DNA of 46,326 nt, from the NCBI GenBank assembly GCA_021815825.1, contig JAKAZO010000012.1, positions 1-46,326 on the forward strand. Direction: 5' to 3'. Numbering within the stretch: the stretch's first letter is position 1; every line of letters begins with the position of its first letter. The translations under genes and the position numbers were made by a program. Shown here one piece after another: positions 38,229 to 46,326 of this stretch. The notes under the pieces were generated by a model. That model saw only the letters and a program-made list of their open reading frames with translations, was not told the DNA's origin and ran no database searches. The DNA comes from Pseudomonadota bacterium. Lineage in GTDB: Bacteria > Pseudomonadota > Alphaproteobacteria > Acetobacterales > Acetobacteraceae.

Positions 38229-38277
38229 TACGTAGTTTCCCCAAGGGGGCCGACTCCTAGGGGCAATCGGAGCCGGC
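38229..38277. promoter_or_regulatory. TACGTA/CCCCAAGGGG motif and cytochrome-gene terminator
   Basis: TACGTA (38229-38234) is followed by a perfect CCCCAAGGGG palindrome (38239-38248). Then GCCGACTCC/GGAGCCGGC (38249-38277, one mismatch) forms a hairpin 15 nt past the cytochrome stop and should terminate that unit. The TACGTA-CCCC pair upstream of RIC is an unassigned candidate binding site. Confidence 0.5.
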
Positions 38278-38291
38278 GCTCGGGAGGGTCC

Positions 38292-38642
38292 TCAGTCCCC
38301 GGCCGGGAGCGATTTGATGTAGCGGGCGAAGGCGGCCACCTCCTCCTCGCTGAAGACCTTGCGGAAGCTCGGCATGGCGCCGGGCTTGCCGTTGAGGATG
38401 CGCTGGCGCACCTGCTCCTCGCTCATGCGCGTGCCGGCGAGCTTCGGACCCTTGTCGGCCTTCATGCCGTAGGCGCCATGGCACCAGCTGCACTGGTTCG
38501 CGAACAGGGCTTTGACATCCACCGGCTTGCCGGCGGCCGGATCGGCGGCCTGGGTCGGTTCCTCGGCGCCGGCGAGGCCGGGAAGCGAGAGCGCGCCGGC
38601 CAGCAGCCAGGCGGGCCAGCGGTGAAGGCAGCTTGGAGACAT
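38292..38642 (-). CDS. Periplasmic cytochrome c, probable electron acceptor of the PQQ dehydrogenase
   Basis: A 116-residue protein with a signal peptide (WPAWLLAGALSLPGLAGA-EEP). Haem-binding CxxCH is CSWCH, the axial Met lies in GKPGAMPSFRKVFSEEEV, and the C-terminal helix AAFARYIKSLP is typical of class I cytochromes c. It is directly downstream of the PQQ dehydrogenase gene (about 85 bp), the usual position for the XoxG/ExaB-type partner. The ATG at 38642 is the first that gives a signal peptide. Confidence 0.9.
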   Translation of the reverse strand: MSPSCLHRWPAWLLAGALSLPGLAGAEEPTQAADPAAGKPVDVKALFANQCSWCHGAYGMKADKGPKLAGTRMSEEQVRQRILNGKPGAMPSFRKVFSEEEVAAFARYIKSLPAGD

Positions 38643-38727
38643 GATGCGGCTCGGGTCGGGCGTGGCGGGCAGGGGCGAAGGCTGGCGCGCCCGGGCCGAA
38701 GCGGCACCGGGCGCGCCCAGGCACGGA

Positions 38728-40467
38728 CTACAAGCCGAACACGACGAGCTGGCCGTTATCGGTGGGCATCGAGGTGAAAGGCTCGCCGAACAGGGTCGAG
38801 AAATTTCCCGATACGTGGCTCCCCCAGCCGGTGACAACGGCGATGTACTGCTTGCCGTTGACGGCGTAGGAGATCACGCCGCCGTGATGGCCGATGCCGT
38901 TATTGTGCGACCACAATTTCTCTCCGGTCTTGGCATCGAGCGCGTCGAACATGCCGTCGGCGCCGGGGACGAAGACGAGGCCGCCCTTGGTCGAAAGCAG
39001 GCTGGCCAGCGGCGGATATTTGTAGATCACTTCCCAGGCGATCTTGCCGGTGATCGGGTCACGCCCGGAGACATGGCCGAACGCCGATTCATGACCGGGC
39101 GGGGGCACGGAGGTCCAGGTGGCGCCGAAATAATTCTGACCGGAATAATCCTTCGGCCGGTCCCCTTTGATGACCTCGATATCCTCGCACCATTCCTGGC
39201 CGACCTTGTAGTAAAGGCCGGTTCCGGGATTGTAGGTGCCGGCATTCCAGCTGATGGCGCCGTCGATCGCCGGGCACAGCGCCTTGTTCATGCCGACATG
39301 CAGATCCCGCCGGCCGATGAGCTGGCCGGTCTCGGGGTCGACTCCCTTGACGTAGTTGGCGGTCTTGCCGAGGTGCCAGACATTGCGGATGCGCAGCGGC
39401 ACGTTCGCCGGGTCACGCTCATAGACATAGACGTAGCCGCCCTTGTTCGGATGCACGACATAGTTCTTGCCGTCGCGCTCGATCATGACGAACTCGCCCA
39501 CCGCCCCGTCGAAGTCCCACGCGTCGTGCGGGTTCTCCTGGAAGTAGGATTTCAGCTTGCCGGTCCCCGGATCCAGCGCGACGATGCTGGAAGTATAGAG
39601 ATTATCGCCCGGCCGCGGACCTTCCGTCTTCCAGTTTGGCCCGCTCGGGTCGTAGTCGGGCGCGGGATTGGCGGTGCCCCAGAACACGGTATCGGAGGCG
39701 GCGTCGTAGGTGCCCGTCATCCAGCCGCCACCGCCGCCGGTCTTCCAGCTGTCATTGCCCCAGCTCGCCCGCGAGCGCTCGTCCCCGCCGATGGTGTCGA
39801 ACTGCCAGGCGACCTTGCCGGTCGCGGCATCGACGGCGAAGATCGGCCCGCAGCAGCCGGAGAGCTCGCCGCCATTGGCGCCGATGATGACCTTGTCCTT
39901 CACCACCAGAGGCGCGCCGGTGAAGCCCTTGTTGCCCTTCTCGACCGTCATCACCTGCGTGTCCCAGACGGTCTTGCCGCTGTTCATGTCGAGCGCGATC
40001 AGCCGCCCATCGACCGTGGCGATGAAGAGCTTGCCGTAGCCCGCGGCGACGCCGCGATTATAGGGGCTGTAGATGGTCGCCTGCGCCCGTTCGTCGTCGA
40101 GCTTGGGCTGGAACTTCCACTTGAACGCGCCGGTGGCCGCGTCCAGCGCCCAGACCTGGCTGTTGGACGTGGAGTAGAACAGCGTCCCGTCGATCACCAG
40201 CGGCACCGACTGCACGCCGCGCTTGGCGACCGAGGGCGTATGCATCCACGCGACTTTCAGATCTTTCACGTTGCTCGTGTTGATCTGGTCCAGCGCGCTG
40301 TAGTGCCAGGAGCGGTAGGATTGGTGATACATCACCCAGTTGTTGGGATTGTCATCCGCGTTCACGAGCGCGTTGGCATCGAGTTCGCCGGCGCGGGCCG
40401 GCGCGGCGCCGAGCAGGGCGGCGACCCCGCACAGCAAGAACAATCGCAAAGACGTTGATTTCAACAT
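38728..40467 (-). CDS. PQQ-dependent alcohol dehydrogenase, lanthanide-type active site
   Basis: A 579-residue periplasmic quinoprotein. Signal peptide LRLFLLCGVAALLGAAPARA. Eight-bladed propeller with tryptophan-docking repeats (DAATGAFKWKFQ, DAATGKVAWQFD, DPGTGKLKSYF, DAKTGEKLWSHN). Metal/PQQ site: E201 in GGELSG, vicinal C205-C206 (GCCGP), N268 in GTANPAP, catalytic D318, plus D320 two residues on (DAWDFD). That extra Asp is the mark of lanthanide-dependent XoxF/ExaF/PedH enzymes; calcium MxaF has Ala there. Substrate (methanol, ethanol or other alcohol) not predictable. GGGAGGAA precedes the ATG. Confidence 0.92.
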   Translation of the reverse strand: MLKSTSLRLFLLCGVAALLGAAPARAGELDANALVNADDNPNNWVMYHQSYRSWHYSALDQINTSNVKDLKVAWMHTPSVAKRGVQSVPLVIDGTLFYSTSNSQVWALDAATGAFKWKFQPKLDDERAQATIYSPYNRGVAAGYGKLFIATVDGRLIALDMNSGKTVWDTQVMTVEKGNKGFTGAPLVVKDKVIIGANGGELSGCCGPIFAVDAATGKVAWQFDTIGGDERSRASWGNDSWKTGGGGGWMTGTYDAASDTVFWGTANPAPDYDPSGPNWKTEGPRPGDNLYTSSIVALDPGTGKLKSYFQENPHDAWDFDGAVGEFVMIERDGKNYVVHPNKGGYVYVYERDPANVPLRIRNVWHLGKTANYVKGVDPETGQLIGRRDLHVGMNKALCPAIDGAISWNAGTYNPGTGLYYKVGQEWCEDIEVIKGDRPKDYSGQNYFGATWTSVPPPGHESAFGHVSGRDPITGKIAWEVIYKYPPLASLLSTKGGLVFVPGADGMFDALDAKTGEKLWSHNNGIGHHGGVISYAVNGKQYIAVVTGWGSHVSGNFSTLFGEPFTSMPTDNGQLVVFGL

Positions 40468-40824
40468 TGGTTCCTCCCAGGAGTCGGCTTTTTACCCGAT
40501 CTTTACCGCGGCATCATTGACGCGGCCCACTGCAGCACACCGCCCGCACTGGCGATGCCATGTCAGTCTCGTTGGTTGCCTCCGCTGCGGACCAGTATCC
40601 GTGCCCGTGAGCACCGGACATCCCGGACAATCCACGCCGCGCATTGGCAACGTTATTCACACGCGAGTATGGCGACCTGGTTGCTGATGTCAAATTATTT
40701 GTGCCGCGCGAGCCGGCGCTCAACCCGGCGCCCAACCTGGCGCCCAACTGGCGCACCACGACCGCCGGACGCGACCAGGCCGACCCGTTCGCGCAGTTCG
40801 TCAGCTTGCGTCGGAGTTCCGGAA
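40468..40824. other. 357-bp spacer without a secure gene; locally lower GC
   Basis: It must contain the PQQ dehydrogenase promoter (minus strand). The stretch about 40635-40700 is clearly AT-richer than the window. A plus-strand frame (from 40644) reads into the tRNA and ends in the well-known artefact GATGIEPVTPAV, so I do not call it. A direct repeat TGGCGCCCAAC lies near 40730-40755. It adjoins the tRNA 3' end, where mobile elements integrate, but no integrase or att repeat is visible. Confidence 0.5.
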
Positions 40825-40899
40825 TGGTGGGTGCGACAGGGATTGAACCTGTGACCCCCGCCGTGTGAAGGCGATGCTCTCCCGCTGAGCTACGCACCC
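40825..40899 (-). tRNA. tRNA-Val (anticodon CAC)
   Basis: A complete cloverleaf on the minus strand, 75 nt including an encoded CCA (40825-40827). Acceptor GGGTGCG/CGCACCC, D-arm GCTC/GAGC, anticodon stem TCGCC/GGCGG with loop TTCACAC (anticodon CAC at 40865-40867), T-arm ACAGG-TTCAATC-CCTGT. It decodes GUG, the commonest Val codon in this GC-rich genome. Confidence 0.96.
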
Positions 40900-40969
40900 A
40901 TCCGTGTCGGGACCGCGGTTAGGTAAGAGGTTTCGGCGCCCCGCGCAAGCGCCGCGACACGAAGGGGGG

Positions 40970-42631
40970 TCAGTCCGCCGCCTCCGCCCGTGCCGCCGCG
41001 CCGGAGAGGCTGAAGCCCTCGTAGCCCTTGGCCGCGACCTCGTCACAAATCTGCCGATAGACCCCGACCCCGCCGATATAGGGCATGAAAACCCGCGGCT
41101 TGCCGGGAATGTTGGCGCCCATGTACCAGGAGTTCGCCGCCGGATAGAGCGTCCGGTCGGCGACCTCGTTGACCTGCGCGACCCAGGCGTCCTCCGCCGG
41201 CGCCGTCGCCTCGATGCGCGCGAGGTGGTGGCGCTGCATATGCGCCAGGCAATCGGCGATCCAATCCACGTGCTGCTCGATCGAGACCATCATGTTGCTG
41301 AGCACGGACGGGCTGCCCGGGCCGGTGACGAGGAACAGATTGGGAAAGCCCGCGCTCATCAGGCCGAGATAGGTCCGCGGCCCCGCCTGCCACTTCTCCG
41401 CCAGCCCGTCGCCGGCGGCGTTGCGGATGTCGATCCTGGCCAGCGTGCCGGTCATGGCGTCGAAGCCGGTGGCGAAGACGATGCTGTCCAGCGCGTACTG
41501 CGCCGCGCTGGTCCGGAGCCCGTCCGGCGTGATCTCCGTGATCGGCGCGCGGCGGACATCCACGAGGGTGACATTGGCGCGGTTGTAGGTCTCGTAATAT
41601 CGGGTGTCGGCGCAGATGCGCTTGGTGCCGATCGGGTGATCCTTCGGCGCCAGCAGCTCCGCCACCGCGGCATCGCGCACGGTGGCGCGGATTTTTTCGC
41701 GCACGAATTCCGCCGCGGTGTCGTTGGCGGCGCGGTCGAGAATGAGATCGTTGAACGCCGCCATGAAGCCGAGCCCGCCCGCGGCCCAGCGCGCCTCGTA
41801 TTCGCGCTGCCGCGTCGCCTCGTCCACCGCCAGTGCCGACACATCGTTGAACGGATAGAGAATGCCGGTGCGCATCTGCCGCGCCTTGGCCCGGCGCTGC
41901 TCGTAGTCGGACTTCCATTCCCGCTCGTAGGCGTCGGTCATCGGCGCGTTGCGCGCGGGAATGGAGAAATTCGCCGTGCGCTGGAACACGGCCAGGTGCG
42001 CCGCCTGCTCGGCGATGACCGGGATCGCCTGGATCGCCGAGGAGCCGGTGCCGATGACGCCGACGCGCTGGCCGGTGAAATCGACGCCTTCGTGCGGCCA
42101 GTAGCCGGTGTGGTAGGTGCGGCCGGCGAAGCTGGCCAGCCCAGGGAAATCCGGCACGCGCGCGCTGGAAAGGCAGCCGGTGGCCATGACACAGAAGCGC
42201 GCCCGCACCGGGCCGCGATCGGTGGCGACGTGCCAGCGCGCCTCGGCCTCCTCGAAGCGAGCGCCCAGCACGCTGGTTTCGAGCCAGATGTCCCGCCGCA
42301 GGTCGAACCGGTCGGCGACGTGGTTGGCGTAGCGCAAGATCTCCGGCTGCGCGGCGTAGCGCTCGCTCCAGCGCCAGTGCTGCTGCAATTCGGGCGAGAA
42401 GGAGAAGGAATACTGCATGCTCTCGACATCGCAGCGCGCGCCGGGATAGCGGTTCCAGTACCAGGTGCCGCCGACGCCATCGGCCTTGTCCAGGATCACC
42501 GCCGAAAGCCCAAGGCCACGGGCGCGGTGCAGCATGTAGAGCCCGGAGAACCCGGCGCCGACGATGACGAGATCCCGTTCGGCGGGCAGGGACGGGCGGG
42601 ACGCGGCCTGGCCTGGCGGCAGATCGGTCAT
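40970..42631 (-). CDS. Flavin-containing Baeyer-Villiger-type monooxygenase
   Basis: A 553-residue class B monooxygenase. FAD Rossmann motif LVIVGAGFSGLYMLHRARG; GGTWYWNRYPGARCDVESMQYSFSF is characteristic of cyclohexanone-monooxygenase-like enzymes; the BVMO fingerprint reads FAGRTYHTGYWPHEG; NADPH Rossmann motif VGVIGTGSSAIQ; FATGFDAMTG near the C-terminal half. It oxidises ketones to esters or lactones with NADPH and O2; substrate unknown. A GTG at 42646 opens the frame, but GGAGG lies between it and the ATG at 42631, so I use the latter. Confidence 0.93.
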   Translation of the reverse strand: MTDLPPGQAASRPSLPAERDLVIVGAGFSGLYMLHRARGLGLSAVILDKADGVGGTWYWNRYPGARCDVESMQYSFSFSPELQQHWRWSERYAAQPEILRYANHVADRFDLRRDIWLETSVLGARFEEAEARWHVATDRGPVRARFCVMATGCLSSARVPDFPGLASFAGRTYHTGYWPHEGVDFTGQRVGVIGTGSSAIQAIPVIAEQAAHLAVFQRTANFSIPARNAPMTDAYEREWKSDYEQRRAKARQMRTGILYPFNDVSALAVDEATRQREYEARWAAGGLGFMAAFNDLILDRAANDTAAEFVREKIRATVRDAAVAELLAPKDHPIGTKRICADTRYYETYNRANVTLVDVRRAPITEITPDGLRTSAAQYALDSIVFATGFDAMTGTLARIDIRNAAGDGLAEKWQAGPRTYLGLMSAGFPNLFLVTGPGSPSVLSNMMVSIEQHVDWIADCLAHMQRHHLARIEATAPAEDAWVAQVNEVADRTLYPAANSWYMGANIPGKPRVFMPYIGGVGVYRQICDEVAAKGYEGFSLSGAAARAEAAD

Positions 42632-42741
42632 GCGGGGTTCCTCCACGGATCGGTCGGATTTTGGCGCAGCGGGGCGCGGTTACCCGACTATTGGCGGCGA
42701 GGCGCGGGGCGTCAATCGGGGCGCGGCCTGCGGCGGCGACG

Positions 42742-42758
42742 CTCGCGCGGGGCGCGAG
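42742..42758 (-). terminator. Hairpin after the giant repeat-protein gene
   Basis: CTCGCGC-GGG-GCGCGAG, a perfect 7-bp stem with a 3-nt loop, 32 nt downstream of the giant gene stop and upstream of the monooxygenase gene. No T-run. Confidence 0.55.
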
Positions 42759-42789
42759 GGCCCAGGGTCACTGTCGGAAGCTGGCGCCG

Positions 42790-45700
42790 TCAGAAACTGT
42801 GGATCTGCGCGGCATTGAGGCTGGCGATGCCGGCGAAGACGATCCTGGTGTTGTCGGCCAGCGTCACCGTCGTCGAGCCGCCGGTGCTGCTCTGGCCGAT
42901 GATGGCACCGGCGCCGTAGCCGAACAGAGCGACCTGATCGGCGGCGGAGAAATGCCAGATCGTCTCGGTCCCGCCGGCCGCGCCCTTGGTGAACTCGAAG
43001 ACATTCTGGCTATAGTCGGGGACCATCACCGCGCTCCCCGTGCCGGCGACGAAGGTATCGTTGCCGTGGCCGCCGAAGATCGTCGTGTTGCCGCTACCGG
43101 CGAAGAAGATGTTGTTGCCCGAGGCGCCACCGCCGTTCAGCGTCGTGTTGCCGGTGCCGTAGCCGACGAAGACATTACCGTTGCTGGCGTTGAATACGTT
43201 GATCGCACCGCCGGCGCCGGCAAAGAACACATCCGACGTCGGGTCGAGCTTGCCGGATGCATCGACCACGGTACTCTGGCTCGATTGCGCGTCGTAGAGC
43301 AGGCTGCCGCCATTCTGGAAGAACACGTCCGGCCCGCCAGTGCCGGCCCACACCGAGGCATTGCCGCCACCGCCGATCATCGTCGCCGCCCCCTGCTGGA
43401 TGGCGAATTCGGTGGTCTCGGAGCCCATGACGTAGAGGTATTTGCCCGAGCCGCCGAACAGCGTCGCTTGGCCCGAGCCGCCGAGGATCGTGCCGGTGCC
43501 GGTTGTATTGCCGACGAATTCCAGCCCGGCGCTCGCATTCAGCTCGTAGAGCCCGCCGCCGGCATTGGCGAAGATCGTCTCCGGCCCGCTGCCCGCGGCC
43601 ACCGTGTCCTGGCCGCCGGAATTGACCACCGTGTTGGTGCCGCTGTTGCCGCCAAAAACCTCCGCACCGGCGGCGTTGAGGAACTCGGTCTGGCCGGTGA
43701 CACTGCTGCCCACGATCGTGTCGGCGCCATTGGAGGCCACCATGTCGTTGGCGCCGCCGAGGAACAGCAGGCTGCCGCCGGCGCCGGTCGTCACCGTATC
43801 GGCGCCGGAGGGGGCGTTCACCGTGTCGGCGCCGTCGCCGGTGACGATGTCGACGCCCGCGCCGGCGACGAACATGTTGGCGCCCTGGCCGCCGATGAGT
43901 GTGTCGCCGCTACCGCTGCCGGTGATCGTGTCTGCGCCCTGGTTGCCGATCAGCAGCGCATGGCCGGCGCCGCCGTCGCCGAGCGTCAGCGCGGCACTCC
44001 CGGTCGCGGCCAGGCCGGCGAAGCCCGTCGGCGGGGCGAGGGTGCTGCCGGCGACCGGCGCCGTCAGCACGGCGATGTTGGTCGCGCCCGCCTGCGCCGT
44101 GCCGAAGCTGCCGGCGGCATCGTCGTAGCGCACCGGCCCGCCGGAGGCCGCGAGCCCGGCCAGCGCCGCCGCCGCCGCCGCCTCGGCCCCCGGCGCATAG
44201 GCGGAGAGATCGAGCGAGCCCTGGCCCGGCGTTCCGCCGGGCACGCCGAAGACGACATCGGTGCCGCCGGTGCCATCCGCCGCCACCTGCACGCTGGCGC
44301 CGGCGACCGGTGCCGCCATCGCCAGGCTGAGCGTGCCACCCGAGGCGAGCGTGAGCTCCAGCGCCGAGGCGGTGAGCGCGGCCGCGGACAGTGTCGTGTT
44401 GGCGAGATCGATCGTGGCCGTGCCGCCGAAAGCCTCGACGGTGCCGGCGAACTGCGCCGCGTTGCCGAGGGCGAGCACGGCGCCCGGGCCGGCGAGGTCG
44501 ATGGTCTGGCCGCTGCCCACCGAGCCGCTGATACGCATCGCCGAGCCGGCGGCGATGGCGATCCGCCCGGTGCCGGCGGCGAGCGCGGCGACGGTGAGCG
44601 TGCCGGAGACATTCTCGATCAGCCCGTCATTGGCGAAGCTGGCCGGCCCGGCGCTGATGACGCTGCCGCCGCTGCCCGCGAGGGCGAGCAGCGTGCCGCG
44701 GTTGGTGAGGCTGCCAAGGCTGACGACATCGCTGCCGGAGAGCGTGTTCTGCCCGGTGAGATCCCACGCAGCGCCGGGATCGACCGTGAGCTGGCCCGCC
44801 CCGGCGAAGCGCGTGCCGAGCCCGCTCAGCGAGCCGGTGCTGGCCGCCGAGAGCAGTTCGAGGTCGTTGGTCGCGCCAGCGGCGAAGATCACGTCGCCGG
44901 CAAAGGTTGCGCCGGGCGCGATCTGCAGCAGGTTGGTGCCGCTGTCGCTGAACAGCACCGAATCCGCGCCGCTGCCGCCGGTGCCGGCGATGGTCCCGGC
45001 ATTGCTTACCGTGCCGCCGGCGTTGCCGGTGATGACGATGCCGGCGCTGGCGCCCTCGATGCGCTGGCCGGCCGCATTCCCCACCGTGCCGCCGGCGCTG
45101 AGCAGCACGCCGATGCCGCCGCCGGAAATGGTGCCGTCCGCGTTGACGACCGTGCCGGCGCCGCCGGCGACGACGACGCCGTTCGCGGCGCCGATGATCC
45201 AGCCGGTCGACGGCGCGGAGCCGTTGGTGACGGTGCCGCCGGCGTCCTCGAACACGCCCCAGCCGAGGCGCGTGCCGGCCGGCGCGCTGCCAAACCCGGC
45301 CTCGGCCAGCAGCGGATTGGTCGACGTGGCGCCGAGGGTGCCGCCGGTGGCGTCGATCACGCCCGCGTTGAGCACATGGCCCGGCCCGTTCCCGGTCACG
45401 ACGCCGAAGATCGGGGCCGTGATATCGCCGAAATTGCTGGCGGACCCATCGCCCTGCAGGAACACCCCGATGCCCTCGGGATCGGTGGCCGTGATCGAGC
45501 CGGCGTTCGTCAGCGTCAGCGGCGCGCCGGCGAGATAGACCCCGACGGCCACGCCCGAGATCGTGCCGCCCGCGCCATTGCTGAGCGAGCCGCCCGAGAG
45601 CATGCCGACGCCGGCGCCGGCCGCGCGCAGCATGCCGAGCTGATCGGGCGCGGCACTTTGCAGGAACACCGAGAGCGGGTTGCCGACGGCATCGGCGAAG

Positions 45701-46326
45701 GGGAAGGCGCGCTGCGAGGAGTCGCTGGCGCTGATGAGGCCGTAGTTCGCCACCGTGCCGATGCCGTAGGTGATGCCGATGCCGACCCCGCCGCTGATCG
45801 TGCCGCCGATCTGGTTGCGGACGCCACCGCCTGCTTCGAGCAGGACCCCGGCGCTGGTCGGACCGGTGCCGGCGATGGTCCCCATCGTGTTGACCACGAA
45901 TGACGGCCCGAGGCCGCCGCCGACGATGCCGGCGAGGCCGCCCACGATGGTTCCGTTTGTGTTGCCGACCGTACCGTTCGCGACGAAGACACCCTCCCCC
46001 GCTGCAAGTGTGGCCGGCAGGCCGGACTCGTTGACGCGCGTGGCCGAGGCCTCGATCAGGCCGGAATTGAGTACGTCGCTGGCCGCCCCCAGCGCGCCGA
46101 CCCCGACGCTCGCACCAGCAATCAGACCGTGATTGTCGACGGAACTGGCGGCGCCGCCGAGGTGGACGCCGACGCCGACCGAAGTCGTCCCGGTCTGGGG
46201 CGGACCGAACGGCTGGAACGCCGGCACATTCACCGCCGTACCGGCGACGAGTTGCACGCCCGAGACGGTGATGGTGCCGAAGTTCTGCACGCTGCTCGCG
46301 TTCCGGGAGAAAATGCCGTCCAAGCT
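42790..46326 (-). CDS. Giant secreted/surface repeat protein, beta-helix plus RTX-like repeats (N-terminus beyond window)
   Basis: The frame is open from the right edge for 1178 codons to a stop at 42790; the true start is outside. Residues about 1-500 (from the edge) are beta-strand repeats such as VSNAGTIAGTG, VLNSGLIEAS and VVNTMGTIAG, as in autotransporter or filamentous adhesin stalks. Residues about 500-780 are less regular (GSLSGLGTRFAGAGQLTVDPG). From about 790 to 1100 come Gly/Asp/Asn repeats (NQGADTITG, GDTLIGGQGANMF, GADTV, GGHGNDTFVAG) like degenerate RTX calcium-binding nonapeptides. The end (VALFGYGAGAIIG...AQIHSF) lacks a beta-barrel, so type I rather than type V secretion is likely. 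No cysteine occurs in the visible part. Confidence 0.85.
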   Translation of the reverse strand, partial: SLDGIFSRNASSVQNFGTITVSGVQLVAGTAVNVPAFQPFGPPQTGTTSVGVGVHLGGAASSVDNHGLIAGASVGVGALGAASDVLNSGLIEASATRVNESGLPATLAAGEGVFVANGTVGNTNGTIVGGLAGIVGGGLGPSFVVNTMGTIAGTGPTSAGVLLEAGGGVRNQIGGTISGGVGIGITYGIGTVANYGLISASDSSQRAFPFADAVGNPLSVFLQSAAPDQLGMLRAAGAGVGMLSGGSLSNGAGGTISGVAVGVYLAGAPLTLTNAGSITATDPEGIGVFLQGDGSASNFGDITAPIFGVVTGNGPGHVLNAGVIDATGGTLGATSTNPLLAEAGFGSAPAGTRLGWGVFEDAGGTVTNGSAPSTGWIIGAANGVVVAGGAGTVVNADGTISGGGIGVLLSAGGTVGNAAGQRIEGASAGIVITGNAGGTVSNAGTIAGTGGSGADSVLFSDSGTNLLQIAPGATFAGDVIFAAGATNDLELLSAASTGSLSGLGTRFAGAGQLTVDPGAAWDLTGQNTLSGSDVVSLGSLTNRGTLLALAGSGGSVISAGPASFANDGLIENVSGTLTVAALAAGTGRIAIAAGSAMRISGSVGSGQTIDLAGPGAVLALGNAAQFAGTVEAFGGTATIDLANTTLSAAALTASALELTLASGGTLSLAMAAPVAGASVQVAADGTGGTDVVFGVPGGTPGQGSLDLSAYAPGAEAAAAAALAGLAASGGPVRYDDAAGSFGTAQAGATNIAVLTAPVAGSTLAPPTGFAGLAATGSAALTLGDGGAGHALLIGNQGADTITGSGSGDTLIGGQGANMFVAGAGVDIVTGDGADTVNAPSGADTVTTGAGGSLLFLGGANDMVASNGADTIVGSSVTGQTEFLNAAGAEVFGGNSGTNTVVNSGGQDTVAAGSGPETIFANAGGGLYELNASAGLEFVGNTTGTGTILGGSGQATLFGGSGKYLYVMGSETTEFAIQQGAATMIGGGGNASVWAGTGGPDVFFQNGGSLLYDAQSSQSTVVDASGKLDPTSDVFFAGAGGAINVFNASNGNVFVGYGTGNTTLNGGGASGNNIFFAGSGNTTIFGGHGNDTFVAGTGSAVMVPDYSQNVFEFTKGAAGGTETIWHFSAADQVALFGYGAGAIIGQSSTGGSTTVTLADNTRIVFAGIASLNAAQIHSF

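Noticed and set aside
40468-40824. Genomic island attachment site at tRNA-Val
   Set aside because: No integrase and no second copy of the tRNA 3' end within the window; kept only as a low-interest observation.
40644-40868. A 74-codon plus-strand frame ending inside the tRNA
   Set aside because: Its end, GATGIEPVTPAV, is the familiar mistranslation of a tRNA gene; the upstream part is not recognisable.
42661-45903. A 1080-codon open frame on the plus strand opposite the giant repeat gene
   Set aside because: It mirrors the Gly/Ala/Thr-rich repeats of the minus-strand gene and reads as Arg/Ala/Gly-rich shadow sequence with no domain. Stop codons are rare in all frames at this GC.

Overview
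The window is chromosomal DNA from a high-GC alphaproteobacterium, most likely a member of the Acetobacteraceae/Rhodospirillales. The evidence is the very high GC with third-position G/C in every gene, an imuA-imuB cassette behind a GTTC-N7-GTTC SOS box, a ROSE-type RNA thermometer before a small heat-shock gene, an EipB (DUF1849) gene, an AspRS with the non-discriminating His signature, and a PQQ alcohol dehydrogenase next to a cytochrome c. No transposase, integrase, phage gene or CRISPR array was found.

Layout. 1-1645: SOS mutagenesis genes imuB (cut by the left edge) and imuA. 1669-5907: an overlapping minus-strand run, DEAD-box helicase, glutaryl-CoA dehydrogenase, RlmD/TrmA-type RNA methyltransferase. 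6122-8440: a small secreted Pro/Tyr-rich protein and a GH15 glucoamylase/trehalase-like enzyme. 8510-14324: a complete branched-chain-amino-acid-type ABC importer, ATPase-ATPase-SBP-SBP-permease-permease, with tandem paralogous binding proteins. 14334-15882: small heat-shock gene under an apparent sigma-32 promoter plus ROSE thermometer, then rpmE and a Spy-like chaperone. 15938-20961: OYE-family oxidoreductase, PaiB-like FMN protein, small lipoprotein, DUF2501 protein, an unknown membrane protein and RNase D. 21149-26985: aspS, eipB, metE (with a palindromic operator at its promoter) and yraN. 27009-31096: NRAMP-related transporter, FAD-linked D-lactate dehydrogenase, three very small conserved-looking proteins and a cold-shock protein. 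31317-36507: modA-modB-modC preceded by a class III (BtuF/MolA-like) binding protein and an MFS exporter. 36550-42631: VOC protein, AhpD-like protein, a dispersed-looking palindromic element, the RIC/YtfE iron-sulfur repair protein with an NsrR-like site, cytochrome c plus PQQ dehydrogenase, tRNA-Val(CAC), and a Baeyer-Villiger monooxygenase. 42790-46326: the 3' part of a giant cysteine-free secreted repeat protein that runs off the right edge.

I found no single unmistakably new multi-gene system. The observations most worth following are: the dual heat control of hsp20, where the sigma-32 -35 element lies inside the upstream gene's terminator; the molybdate operon carrying two structurally unrelated binding proteins, with modA and modB in one frame separated by one TAG and no canonical modB start; the tandem importer binding proteins; the NRAMP variant whose ion-site motifs are altered; the lanthanide-type PQQ dehydrogenase/cytochrome pair; and the composite giant surface or secreted protein.
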